Assembly (NCBI GenBank): GCA_028554645.1
Contig: JAQOOI010000022.1
Span: 1,612,001-1,676,000, forward strand
Length of the DNA stretch: 64,000 bases
Direction: 5' to 3'
Origin: Omphalotus guepiniiformis
Lineage: Eukaryota; Basidiomycota; Agaricomycetes; Agaricales; Omphalotaceae
Positions 12,241-25,300 of this stretch are shown here, one piece after another. The notes below the pieces were generated by a model, which saw nothing but the letters and a program-made list of their open reading frames with translations, made no database searches and was not told the DNA's origin. A program made the position numbers and the translations under genes. The first letter of the stretch is position 1; each line of letters starts with the position of its first letter.

Positions 12241-13422
12241 ATGACAACTCTGATACAGTCTCTATTACCATCCTTTCTGAGCCCGCTCCCCTCTCAACCA
12301 GAAAGCTTGTCTTATATTCAATCCGTTTTTCAGCATACAAGCGTCCTAGGAACTTCTCATACTCTATGGTGGCCAAACTCCAATCTTGAAAGTGAACCTG
12401 ATTGTGTAGCACTTTTCATTCCAGGTGCATAGTCTTGTATGAACACTCCCCGTGATTGTCTGAATAGTTGTCGTACTGGTAGGAAACCCTGGTCTTGTAG
12501 AATTTTATATACCCTTTCTTTCTGCTGTTCATAGGGACGCAAAAGATCGAAACCTCGCCATTCTAGCCCACTCTCACCTTGGGCATACTCCAAATGTACC
12601 GGCAATCGAATATGGTCTCGTAGCTCAAATTGAAGCAGTAATCGAGGCCCTCGACGCAGTCAAGCGGTCGTACCAGAATGCGAGAATCATACTGATGGGA
12701 CACAGTGTTGGAGCATGGATTGCGTTGCAGGTAAGTAGGATTGTCAAGTGACTTGAGCACCCCCACACTGTGTATGCGGTACTTAGGTCTTGAAAGCGAG
12801 ATCGGAAGCCACTCATTCGACTCTTCTGCTGTTTCCTACTATCAGAAACATCGCGCATACGCCGGCTGGTCGCAGTCTACACGTCAGTTTCCAGTTAGTT
12901 TTCCGCTCTTCTATTTCTTGGTGACTGATTATGTATTTCACCTTTAGTGGGCCTTCCGTCCGCCGTTGCCATTTATCATATCGAAAGTTTCAGTGCTTTT
13001 GCGGCTTTTCCCTCGGTTCATATTGAACACAGTGTATCGGGAATGGCCTGACCATCAACTGGATGTTCTTGTCGGTTTGTTGCGCTCGTCTTCCAGTATC
13101 TTTGCATGCTTAAGTATGGCGCACGATGAGATGAAAATGATACGAGAACTGGACCTCGAAGTTTTGGAACAGCATAAGCATCATATTCATATGTTCTTCG
13201 CGGAAAAGGATGCGTGGGTTGGAAATCAAAAGAATGCCATCTTGAAATCGCTAAATCCAGATTACGACTCCGTAAGAATCGTACATGGTGCTCAGGGTAT
13301 ACCTCATGCGTTTTGTATCAGTAAGTGGACCGTCGCCCTTTACTCTGCATTTGTTCAACAAGGTGTTTATAGACCACGGTGAAGAATTAGCAGACCAATG
13401 CATAGAATGGTTATTTCGATAG
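12241..13422 (+). CDS. Lipid droplet-associated hydrolase (LDAH) family, alpha/beta hydrolase
   Basis: Begins MTTLIQSLLPSFLSPLPS. Splicing a GTGCAT...GGTAG intron joins FIPG to NPGLVEFYIPFL, the NPGL motif that marks the LDAH family. Further exons give ILAHSHLGHTP and IILMGHSVGAWIALQ, where GHSVG is the nucleophile elbow (Ser near 12704). A hydrophobic stretch (LPFIISKVSVLLRLFPRFIL) probably dips into the lipid monolayer, and the C-terminal part has AEKDAWVG and GIPHAFC, supplying candidate Asp and His of the triad. The last exon ends CIEWLFR with the stop at 13420-13422. Family members reside on lipid droplets and affect neutral lipid or sterol ester turnover; the substrate cannot be read from sequence. 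Confidence 0.85.
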
Positions 13423-13714
13423 TCGCCAACCAATCCTAGTTGCGAAATTATGTGTGTGGATTTACTGTGCTGATAGTACACAGCTTGCCTTTTCGATCTT
13501 GATCGTATGATCGCTGGTATTTCAGTTCTTCTGAATATACATATAACAACTCGTCCTACATAAGACTCAGTGAGGTCAGTCAGTAGCAAGTCAGTAGACA
13601 GTTTGAGTTTGTAGATACAAATTACCAATCCAGAAGAGGCACAGCCACAACCCCGACTTTCAGTCTTTCTGCACCAGCTGCAACCCCTGACATGTTCTAA
13701 CTTCTCGAGCAGCC

Positions 13715-16700
13715 ATGGTCGGAGATCAAAGTTCAAGTGCCTTTACTTCCCCAAAACCGGAGTCGGCCACGATGAGTCGGCAGACAACATTGCGTCCGAC
13801 CTCAGTCTATGTCTCCCTAACTCGTCTTCCTGCGTCCGAAAAGCTGAAGTACACAGAATTACCTGGACAATTTCTTGTACCAGAATTGGATGAACGCGTT
13901 AGAGTAGATGAAGTCGTAGGAGAGTACGTGGATGCCATTAAGGGACCTTTGTATTATGGTCGTTACGAAGGTGGTATCATTTACGGAGTCAGTCTGCACG
14001 CGTTTTTTTACTCTTTCATAGCGCGTTTCTTACTTGTTTCTAGTTTCCTGCCCAAGCATTTGCCGAAAGGTATCCAGGACTCATTGAGACTTACAGTGCG
14101 TACTTATGATTCTAATTGCACACCCTTCCCATTGAATGCACTATGGACAACAACAAGAAATCAAAGGGCTTGCTTTCAGATTTTAGGCCCGACAGCCAGG
14201 AAGTGCATCCTCGATGGCGCGTTCGATTCAGAGTAACGATTAGTAATCGCCGTGCTTCAGTTAGCATCAGCTCTGCACACGGTAGTCAATATGTGAACGA
14301 TTCCGATGCCATGTCGGATTCCGAGTTGGAGGGTTCTGACGATGAGAACTACGGAGAAGAACTGGGAGCAAGACGACGCACTCGCAGGAGTACGCGAAAA
14401 AACGAGCGCAATTCCAAGCTCATGTTTAGCCCGCGGAAAACGCGATCTACAACTGTTTATCCGATTCCAGGATCCAGTGAGGAAGATGAAAGCGATGTTG
14501 TGGGTAAACGTCGTTCGTCCCGGATGAAAAGGCCCATGCGTATCGTTCTTGACGAATCTGGACACTCCGATAGTGACAGCGAATACGGATATCTTGACAC
14601 ACGGAAATCGCGCAAAGCTACTTCACAGAAGAAACGTAGCAAGGCGGCACGTCCAGCGTATGGGCATTTTCGCTCAATAGACGACCTCAATTACGATGAC
14701 GACGATCAAACGAGAGCACTGCGGGCGCATCGTGATATATGTGAAAAGTGTCATCGACGGCCTGCACATCTGTTGCTAGCGGCTGAAATGAAAAAGGCTA
14801 AAAATGGTAGGAAACGCAGAAAGATTTCAGAGGGAGAATCAGGAGAATCTGATGACGCAGTGGAAAGTCTAACGTCGCTAGGCGGATGGGTACGATGGCA
14901 AGTACATTTGTTCATTCGGATCCCATTCCTTTCGAGTTGACGAATGCGCAACTAGCTTGAAATGTCCAGTTTCTGCTCATTGGCGCTGCTTAGCTCGCAC
15001 GCAGCAAGATGAGATTCTAAAAGCAACTCGAGAGCGTGATCGAGCTGAATGGTTGAAGGCACACGAAGGCGAACAACTTGATGTAGAAAAGGATGGACCT
15101 CAGAAGCGTGCAGGATTAGAGGTCGAACAAACCACCGAATTCATATGTGGTCAGTATCATTCCATTCACCGTCAAGCATTCATCCTCCTTAGGGTCATTT
15201 CATTAGGATCATGCATGAAGGGTGGTGTATGTATGGGATGCATGAAAGTCGCTCTCGAACCAGATGCAGCTTCCACTCTCAAGGGCGAGAACCAAAGCAA
15301 TGTGGTAGGCTCTTCCGGCAACCTCGATATGCACAAAACATCAACCGAGAATCAAATTGAGGAAACCACGAACGAAGTGCAGGACCAGCAACTGTTCTTC
15401 CGATGCTTCACATGCAAACGGTTGGCTCATTACAAACACATCGAACTTGGTGTCATAGAGGATGTCGATGATCTGGTAGATGCAGCCTCTCATTATCAAA
15501 AGAACTGGCTATGTATAGACTGCGCTTCATATCATTGGACTCTCGATAAAATCCTGGCATGGAGACCTTATCCTCCTAACACCGTTGAACCCTCGCGCGC
15601 CATTGGCGAGCCCGCTAATTACAAGGCAGCTTTACCGAGGGAGTATCTCGTAAAATGGCAGGAAAGAGGCTACAGACGTACTCAGTGGGTTCCTCATATG
15701 TGGCTTCTCTCAACCTCACCCGGGAAACTCAAGAACTTCATCGCGGATGGTCCAAAAGTCGAGCTTCGTTCTCCTGCCTCTGATAGAAAACCCAAGGAAG
15801 TTGACGAAGAACCAAGTGGTCTTTTCGATATCTCGCGAGAATCGTCTGCGAAACCGAACAATGCCCCTCAGTCACCACAGACCGCCCTCGTCGATGCTGA
15901 GAGTAGAATTCCACTAGCTTGGAAAACTGTCGATCGTGTCTTGGATATCCAGTTGCGCCGTTCTCGCCCGAAGCAGAAGAGCAGGAAAAACGCTAGAACA
16001 TCCCGGAGTTCAATTGAATCTGAAGATGAAAGCGAAAGCGACAATACTCGGGAGACTTTTCGGGCTGCGTTTGAACAAGGCGAAGAACCTGCGGGATACA
16101 CTGAATCATTGCATGATTTTGAAACCAGAACTGGTAGCACATTTGATCCTGAGGAGCACATTGATTTGGTTGTTTGGGCCTTCTTCAAGTGGGAAGATCT
16201 GGGTTACGAAGAAGGTAGATACTGTTTCTTTTCCGTCTGACTATGGTTAAAATCGTGTTTAGCGACTTGGGACTCTCCCCCCGAGCCTAAGGATCCAACA
16301 TATCCTGCTTTCCAGCGCGCGTTGAAGCGTTTTGTAGCGGCCAGTACAGTGATAATTCCGAGATTCAGCAAAGAAGAACTTCGAAAGTTTGAGAACCGAC
16401 CTAAGGGCGAATATCGTCGGAAGTATGCAATCAAGAGCGCTGCGGAGCTCACTTTGGCTCAAGATCCCAAACTACAATTGATGCCTTTTCAGGTTGATCA
16501 TTCTCCTCGACCTGTGGATCTCATTGCTGAATTCCCTTTCTCTCTCCAGGTTGACGGCTTCAATTGGCTGTGTAGTAATTGGTGGGACAAACAACCTTGT
16601 ATCTTGGCAGATGAAATGGGCTTGGTAGGCATCGGCTCTTGAGATATGATTTCCTGGAGATGGCTCATCTTTCCTCAGGGCAAGACAGTTCAGATCACTT

Positions 16701-19700
16701 CATTTATTGGGAAAATAGTCGCCAAGTATTCAGCACAACCGGTTCTAGTTGTAGTGCCAAATTCTACTATCACAAACTGGGTACGTGAGTTTGAGCGATG
16801 GGCTCCCGGTCTACGCGTTGTTCCCTTCTACGGAGAATCAAAAGCCCGTGAAGTCATCAAAAACTTCGAATTAAGCCACCAACACAAGAGAAGCGGCGAG
16901 ACTGGCGCCAAATTCCATGTCTTAGTCACTACTTATGAAGCATTGATTAATCCAAGGGACTTCGGCACCGTGTTCAAGAGTCAACCAAGATGGGAGGTAC
17001 GTAGTCTGTATCTCAACGTAGCGTGAAGAGGCTCAGGTTGGGTAATAGGTGCTAGTTGTCGATGAGGGGCAACGCTGTAAGTATATCGTCTCCCTTCACC
17101 ATTTAAAATGTCTTCATATACTTTTTCTTAGTAAAAAGTGATAGCAGTCTCCTCTTCAAGAAACTAAATGAACTGAACACCGCTCATCGCATTATCATGA
17201 CGGGGGTATGTTACTCTTATGATACTAGTGCATCATGATGATGGTTAACTCTTCATTAATTAGACCCCACTGAACAACAACATGCGAGAATTGTTCAATC
17301 TTATGAACTTTCTGGACCCTGTAGAATGGAATGATCTTGATGCCCTGGAGAAGGAATATGCGGACCTCAACGAGGATCTTGTGAAGCAGCTGCATAACCT
17401 TCTACGCCCATACTTTCTACGTCGTATCAAGAGCGAGGTCCTGGACTTGCCTCCAAAGGTGAGAATTGAATTGAGCAGGGAGACTTTGGGGGGTCGCTAA
17501 CAGTGCTCCAGAATGAAGTCATCGTACCTGTCTCAATGACATCCTTGCAAAAGGAAGTATATCGATCGATTCTGAGTTAGTCTGACCCCCTTCTTGGTGG
17601 AATACGCAGCTCACACATGTACAGGTCACAACGCAGAGTTGTTGCAAGGTTTAACTCAGCCCTCAACTAACACACAGGGTGGCGCTCGTAAAAGCTCAAT
17701 CAATAACATGTTGATGCAACTGCGAAAGTATGATAGACTGTCTGTCTGCTCTGCCCTTCTTCTGAATATATTCCAGATGCCTTCAACACCCTTACCTCTA
17801 CCATGAAGACATTGAACCTCGAGGTTTATCTGCCGTAGAGACGCATGAGAAACTCATCGATGCGAGTGCGAAACTACGATTACTCAGAGATCTACTTCCA
17901 AAACTAAAGGCCCGTGGACATCGAGTTCTAGTCTTTAGCCAGGTAAGCTACAGGAAAGACTGCTCGCCTACTTTTTATCTGAAAACTTCCAGTTTTCTCT
18001 TGCATTGAATGTAGTAGAAGATTTTCTTGTTGGCGAAGGCCATAAATACCTCCGTCTGGTGATTTGTCGAAGAATTCATTTCAGCCGGCAGAAGCTCATC
18101 TCATCTGCAGGACGGGAACACCAAAGGCACCGATCGACAGAAAGGCATGGACGAATTTAACCGTCCTGGCTCTGATATATTTGTCTATCTCCTCACCACT
18201 CGAGCCGGGGTAGGATGTTTCAATTACCCGTCGTCTTCACTCGCTAATTTAGTCGTCGACAGGGTGTAGGCATCAACTTATTTGTACGGTCGAGCTTTGT
18301 CCATTGTGTTTTTCTAGATACTAATGAGTTTCGTTAGACTGCAGATACAGTCATTATATTCGATCCCGATTTTAATCCTCATCAGGTAGTTCGACGATTT
18401 GTTTCAAGCGGTTCTTACTAATAAACTTCGTTTCGCAGGACCTCCAGGTTTGTTTGTGAACTAGGTACAGATCACTCATGCGCTTATAGGATTTGGCAGG
18501 CTATAGCCCGCGCTCATCGTTTCGGGCAAAAGAAAACCTGCCTTGTCTTCAAGTTGATGGTGAAAAATTCCGCTGAAGGTGATCAGATCCCCAATTTCGT
18601 CAAATTCAGACACTGAGTTCGGTCAACCTTAGAACGCATCATGCAGATCGGTAAAAAGAAGCTTGTGCTGGATCATCTCATAGTGCAGAAGATGGACGAT
18701 GATGATTCCGCCGGAGAAAACGTTCAATCCATTCTTACTTATGGTGCTCAAACGTTGTTTGAATCCGAAGAATCGTCCTCAGTAAAGGATATCGTCTATT
18801 CCGAGACCGATATTGACAAACTTATTGAGAAAACCGAGAAGGAAGGCGATCAAGAAGAAGTGTCTCAGGAAGGCGCAGGGGCGCTGTCCTTTGCCAAGAT
18901 TTGGACAGCCGACAAAGACGAGCTTGATGAAGTTGGCGACGATGACCAAGCCGATTCATGGGCGCTCACGCTACAGAAAATCAACGAGGAGCGCACGAAG
19001 CTGCAGTCCAAGGAAGCAGCGCTTTCAGGGAGAGGCGCGCGCCGTAAAGCCGCTGTGACTAGAGTGAGCAGAGTTTTCTCGTAATGAGATCTGTAACCTG
19101 AATTTTCCCCTCCAGTATGTCGTTGAAGACTCCCCACAGAAGCAAGGAAGATCGCGTTCGAAAGCATCCGTCGACGGCTCCGCTTATACTGGAAGCGGTA
19201 TATCTGACGGCGAAGAAAGTGTATCTGAAGCGCAGCTTGAGGAAGGCGACAATGACGTTCAATTCTTGACGCAAAATGAAAATAAGAAAGGAAAATCAAA
19301 AGCATCAACAGCGGATGAGCGCAATGGCATGCAATATGCAACACCGGAGGCCTGTGGATTATGTGGTCGAATACACGGCACGAAGGACGGGGACTGTTCC
19401 ATGACTGAATCGTCTGAGAATCTGGTCGAATATCGGGAGATGCTACTCATGCATGCAGACGATGAGCCTTATGAGCAAAGGGTAAGTTGGTCCTTTCCCT
19501 TCCAGATACTCCTACTAGAGCTTGTTTGGTAGTGTGCGGCTGTCAATGCAATTGACGAGGTTCTCCGTCGGCGTGGTCATCAGAGTTTGATTATTAGCCA
19601 GCCTCTCTATCCAGTGAGGCCTCGCGTCTCACTTCCTAGCAAGAGAGCCAAGAAGGTTACAGGCTCTGCTCAGTCTACCCGGTCGGGTCTGTACACCGAA

Positions 19701-20483
19701 GCGGCTCCGCCTCCTAGCAGGATGCCTTCAACGGCCACAGTACCACATCGCGCAAGGGTGGCGGAGTCGTCGGGACCCAAGCCTATCTCCAATGACATCT
19801 ATAAACACGCCTTTACGACGAATCTACTGACAACTCAGGATTCCACGAAGAACTTCACTGTCAATGAACCTGTGCCCTCAGCACGCACGCTTGGATGGAC
19901 TGCTCATGATCAAGCAAACTCTCAACCCAGGACTTCTGTCCACTCTAGCTATAACAGAAGTGGCATTGCATCTATAGCACCAGGCCAGAGCTCTTTCGCA
20001 TCAAAGGCTTCGGCTGCTTCGTCTGTTACAAAGTCTTCCACGCATCTTCGGACGGAGTCTCGTACTCCTGGGACTTATATTGCGGGGCCTAGTAGACCAA
20101 CGAGTAATGTTACTTCAAATGCTGTTCAGCTGAATGCTATGGGGTCAGCAAGACCGGGCGGCTTCTCTGTTGGAGCTAGTGCAGAATCCAAGCGACCGTC
20201 TTCTCCTTCCGGGCCGTCTTCCTCGAAAAGATTGAAAGCGAGTTGCGCTGTTTGTGAACGAGCGCTTCATACGCTCAAAGATTGTCCTGTTGCCAGAGGT
20301 AGCTCAGAGGGGTGAGTCAATTCATATCTTTGTACCACATATTACCAAGTCTGTTTCAGTATCTTGAAGGCGATTACGAGGCTGACTGCATTGGGCCCAG
20401 AGATGGGACCGCATGTGGACACACTGCGCAGGATCCTTTCTCATCGAAAGAAGAATGAGATTGGCGCACTTCCTATTCAATGA
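13715..20483 (+). CDS. Mit1/CHD-like chromatin remodelling ATPase
   Basis: The start is AGCCATGG, a good Kozak context. The N-terminal domain has YYGRYEGGIIY and FPAQAFAERYPGLIE. A PHD-like finger begins CEKCHRRPAHLLL near 14742 and continues with CPVSAHWRCLA near 14962. A chromodomain-like segment reads EYLVKWQERGYRRTQWVP (near 15643). The SNF2 ATPase follows: DEMGLGKTVQ across an intron (16611-16690), VVPNSTITNW, VVDEGQRC (near 17058), LNNNMRELFNLMNFLDP, and the helicase C part with VFSQFSLALNVVEDFL, TTRAGGVGINLF and ARAHRFGQ. Toward the C-terminus is CGLCGRIHGTKDGDC (near 19350), a C-X2-C-X3-H-X6-C finger like that of S. pombe Mit1, and a second Cys-rich site, CAVCERALHTLKDC. Mit1 is the remodeller of the SHREC heterochromatin silencing complex. 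Motif II is DEGQ instead of the common DEAH/DEGH. Confidence 0.87.
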
Positions 20484-20825
20484 AAGAATCTTGATGGAGG
20501 TCTGAAGGTACCGAACTAGATATTCAAGGATTTTTAGATCGTCTTTAATAGTGCCAAACTTACCCAGTACAGATCCTGTGTCCAACAGCGTGCTATCATT
20601 ATTCCTTGTATTTTCTGACACATTGCTGTACAAGCGCGATTTAGTGTATAATAATATATTTTACTTCGTACATTTATACGCACTCTATACACGTAGATGC
20701 CTGTAACAACAGCTGAAGAATGCATGATGACTCACATTGCTGTGTTACTGTAGGTGGGAAACAAACCTGCAAACATGCATACGTAAGCAGCGTACAACTT
20801 AGTCTCTGCATCTGTCTGCATCTGT
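20484..20825. other. Intergenic between two plus-strand genes
   Basis: No gene seen. It contains AT-rich sequence at about 20640-20665 (TATAATAATATATT) that could serve the downstream promoter or mark 3' processing of the Mit1-like transcript. Confidence 0.45.
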
Positions 20826-22036
20826 ATGGAGTCGAATGCCACAGTGAATGCAACCACAAGTGGAACCCTGAAACGAAGGCGGTCGCAAACGACAACTAAT
20901 GTTCCGACCTTGCCCAAAATCAAGGGAGATATCCTTATACAAGTTTTGACGCACAAATCTTTACGCAGGGCAAACGAATCTCTTCCGGAGGAGTTCGATA
21001 ACGGGCGACTATCTGAACTGGGAGAGAAGGTATTGGAAGCTGCTATCACGGTCGCGCTATTCAACCGACGTCCGGTGCTGACCAGTAAGGAGATATCGGT
21101 GCGTTGAGTTTTTTCAGACTCTTGTTTTGGATGAATTTTGGGGATATTTACAGGCTGGCGAGTTGTGTAGGAGCAGAGAAAGCACATACTCTCGGATGAG
21201 AGCTATGATGTATGGGTTACGAATTATGGACTAAGAGACAGGGTGAGGTGTCTACCTGAACTAATATCGTCGTTGATCTTGCCTGAGGTAAATGAAGGAT
21301 ACTGTGGCCAAGGTGCTCTGTACATTTAACTCTGGCTATTACAGGAAACCAAGAGTCTCTTTCATGCTTACGTTGGCGGTGTATATGCAGAGGGCGGGCT
21401 GGAATCGGTGCAGAAATGGATAGATCGCCTACTGAACAAAGACGGCGACTACGCTATTGACGCTGACGGCAGCGGACAAGGAATTGCGATACCCTCCGAG
21501 CCCTCTGGACCTCCGCCTTACCCTCAGCATGGGTCAATACATTCGACTGCCCAGAAAAGAATGAAATCCGAGTCTCCAGTACCTACATTGAGCTCGCCGA
21601 CATTCTTCGGTGTTCAGCCTCACCCGTCCCCTTCCCCTTCGATGATGCCAAGTTCCTCCGCCACGTACCCTAATTTCACGAACAATCAGTTCTCGAACTT
21701 CCAACAACAACAACAGGGTTTCTCAAATCCTCTCGCACCTGCACAGCCGAATCTTGCCTTCTTGCCACTGTTCAACCAGACGGCTTCGCAACGGCGGGTG
21801 TCGGTGGAATATTTCGCACATTTCTCCGGACCGTCACATGCAGGCAGGTGGACGGCACAATGTGTTGGTAAGTAGAAATATACCTCGGTCACCTCTTCGG
21901 TAATGATGTGATTCTAATTAGTCATTCATTCTTGACAGTGAACGGCATCCCGAAGGGTGTGGGGACTGGTGGGACTAAGCAGGTCGCGAAGGAGGAAGCG
22001 GCTCGACAAGCATTCTATGCGATGGGCTGGTCATAG
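20826..22036 (+). CDS. Degenerate RNase III-fold plus dsRNA-binding domain protein
   Basis: Begins MESNATVNATTSGTLKRRRS. An RNase III-like helical domain follows: ILIQVLTHKSLRR, then GRLSELGEKVLEAAITVALF at the place where active enzymes have the ERLEFLGDAVL signature, then EQRKHILSDESYDVWVTNYGLRDRV and ETKSLFHAYVGGVYAEGGLE after two introns. The acidic residues of the signature are largely replaced (Ser for the second Glu, Glu for Asp) and the Glu of the FEA-type motif is His, so cleavage activity is unlikely. A Pro/Ser/Gln-rich linker follows, then a C-terminal dsRBD: RVSVEYFAHFSG, WTAQCVVNGIPKGVGTG and TKQVAKEEAARQAFYAMGW. An RNase III fold without catalysis occurs in mitoribosomal mL44/mL57 and Dicer partners. 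Whether this acts in RNA silencing, mitochondria or elsewhere is not evident. It sits between two SNF2 genes on the same strand. Confidence 0.78.
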
Positions 22037-22325
22037 CGTATGTGGTAACGGGCCGAGCGGGTACCATTACAGATCGTTCTGTAGGTTTTATGCAGTTGAA
22101 ATGTGTAGTATTATAGCTATAGCTACAGTTATGTACCTTGTATCGTACTGAATTAAAGTAAGCAAAGGCCGACTAGCGGACTATACGGGATGTGCTTACT
22201 CAGACTCCTGCTGCAAAGAAAGATCACGTGTTTATGACAACGTCCAAGTCATCCTCTCGCGACTCGGTCGCTCCCTGGCCCAGCGTTTAGTATCGCCTGT
22301 TTTTTGACGCTTGTCGCCTTCTTCA

Positions 22326-25300
22326 ATGTTAGCGACGACGAGCTCAATACCCTCTCAACAGGCTCCGCCTGCACCTAGCTCTTCCCTCTCTAGTTTATCA
22401 TTGTCTGTTCATAACCATGCTAATCCAATTGATCTCACTGGCGACGACGACGACGTTGATCAGGCTCAAGATTCTTCCAGACAGGCGAAACGCATCCGCA
22501 TAGATGAGCCTTTTCGTCGAGACACTTCTTCCACTCCAGCCCTTTTCGCGTCGCGCTCGCCATCCAAGTCTTCCGCTTCGCCTATGTCTTCATATTCTTC
22601 TTTTGGCGACAGATCAGCCACGGCTGTTCCATCTTCTTTCGATTTGAAGCCGAGTATCTTCACGAATACTTCCAATGATCACTCGACTGTGCACCCTGAA
22701 TCGTATCGGCCTCCGTTTGTAGGCCCTTCTACTTCATCCGCCTTTTTCCCGAATCAACAAATGCGCTCCCCAATTACCGCTTCGCATACACCTTCTTCTG
22801 CCTCTTCATATTCCGCCTCTTCGCGCTCGAGCAGCCGTAGTGTCATAGATCTGACAGGATCACCTTCACCTCCGCCTCAGCCGCAGCAGTACCATTTTCA
22901 GAACGGAGATACATTGCCTCCAGACCTTGATCAGAGAACCCCTGTATGTCTGGGGCAGCTCACGGTCACCGCTCTTGTGCTCTATCCCGTTTCGTACATC
23001 ATACGAGATCCCACTTCCAACGAGCCGGAATGGGTCCCAGTAAAACTTACCTACGAGCGCAATCCCCATGAAAACTCGGAAACCATTCATATCAAGCTTC
23101 CTGGCCCAACGACCGTTAAAGGTGTTTGCGATTCCTTTGCTGTTGTTGAGCAGAAGGTGGCGAGTATTATGGGTGGCATGCTTGGAAGAGGCTTAATCAG
23201 GTTGGATGCCCACATTAAGAAAGAACCTCCGAATGTATGTGGGTTCCTCATGTTTTGTGTATCAAAATATTGAATATGTTCAGCATCCAATCCTCTCTCT
23301 GCGATTGCTGGTATACACACCCAAAGGAAATATACCCGCTGTTGGCAATTTTTTGTTTCAGCGCGGACTGCTATTAGACCACCCAGTTCCACCGTATGAT
23401 TTAATGCGCTTCGGCGCTTTCTACTATCACAATCCCCACAATCCTCCCCCTGGAGGTCATAGTCAGATTTTTCATGCTAACAATAGAACGACCGGATACC
23501 AGATAGCTCAAGGTTCCCGGTGGAGCAGTCAGCAGGTCTCTAGCAAGAGCGTAGACGTACAAAGAAGTCAGGTTGACGAGCTGTTCCGGAGCATGAAGGA
23601 TGGTGATGAACTCACTGAAACCGAAGCAGGTACGCCATTGCTTTTCTTCTCGTCTCACGTATAACTCAATCTGGCGAGCAGGTTCCGAAATTGCTACTAC
23701 TCTATATCCTCACCAAAAAAAGGCCCTCACATTCTTACTAGAACGAGAGCGCGAAAAACCTGGTTCTGATGGCACTTACTCTTCCCTTTGGCAGCGGCAA
23801 AAGAGACCTGTAGGGAATAGAGATTATTGGGTTCACCTTGTTACCCAGAAGGAAGCAGACGAGGAACCTCTAGAGACAAAGGGTGCTATCTTAGCTGATG
23901 ATATGGGTCGACTAGGTCGCCACCGATTCTGAATCTGACCACTATCCTTTTAGATGGGTCTTGGCAAAACTATTACATGTGTCTCTCTCATTGCTGCTAC
24001 CTTACCGTCAGCGAAAGCCTTCACTTCCACTCCCGTCGAGATGCCGAATAACACTCCCGAGCACATACCGGATGCGCCAGACGCCTCCCAATTCTCAGGC
24101 AGCGTCTGGGGGATGCCAGATATGGCATCCGCTTCTGCCAAGGCAAAAGCCAAGGCACTGAAGTTGCAGGAGAAGCTTGATGCTGATATGACCCGGGCAT
24201 CCCGTATCAAGGCTAAGAGCAGAGCTACCCTCATCATATGTCCCCTTTCCACTGTCTCCAATTGGGAAGATCAGTTTCGAGAACATTGGAAAGGTGAAGT
24301 ATTCGTCGTTGGTGGTGCCGGAGGTGTTAGCCCCACACCGTCAGCTTCTTCTACCGGCCAACTTTCCCTCATCGGCGACGCTAAAGCGAATGCGCAAAGT
24401 GGTCGTGTGCGCCAAGGCACCTCTCTTCGGGTATACATCTATCACGGAAATGCACGCCGACCAGAGCCAACATTCCTGGCTGATTTCGATGCAGTCATCA
24501 CGACGTATGCAACGCTTGCTTCTGAATACTCTAAACAGAATCGGAGCATTGCCAACGCAGAGGCTGAAGAGGAAGAAGATAGCGATGGTGAAACGGCCGG
24601 TGGTGTCGATTTTGATGAATACGGTAACCAAATTCTGAGACTGCCGAAAGCGAAGAAAGCGGGAACGAAGCGGAAAAAGACAGCTGGAATCTGCGCAAGT
24701 GAGGCAACGAGTGCATTGCAGAGCATCCATTGGTTCAGGGTGGTGCTTGATGAAGCCCAGTAAGACCGCTGAAACCTTCCCCAGTATTGATTGATAGCTT
24801 ATCATTTGCAGCTGCATCAAGGAGACTGGTACGGTCGGAAGTCGAGCATCATGTGATCTCGTGGCAGACCGACGATTGTGCTTGACAGGTACTCCTGTCC
24901 AGAACAAGCTTGACGACGTTTTCGCTCTCATCAAATTTTTGAGACTTAAACCTTTGGACGACAAGAACGTCTGGACCGAGTTCATTGGGTCTCCCGTCAA
25001 GTTTGGACAGACTCTAGGTGTAGTTCGCCTCCAGACCATCATGAAGTGCATAACTCTTCGCCGCACAAAAGAGACGAAGACTCTGGATGGCAAAAAAATC
25101 CTTTCTCTTCCTCCTCGCCGCGATGAGCTTCGGCTGCTCAGGTTCGATGCTCAGGAACAAGGCATCTACGACCAATTTTTCAACGAATCCAAAGCCGAGT
25201 TCGCTGAGATGTCGGACAAGAACGAAGTGATGAAAAACTACGTTGGAATTCTGCAGAAAATCCTTCGCCTTCGTCAAATCTGTGATCATTTCGAGCTAGT

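Noticed and set aside
22311..22325. Earlier start (residues SPSS) for the Rad5-like gene
   Set aside because: It would need a TTG start; the first ATG is at 22326.
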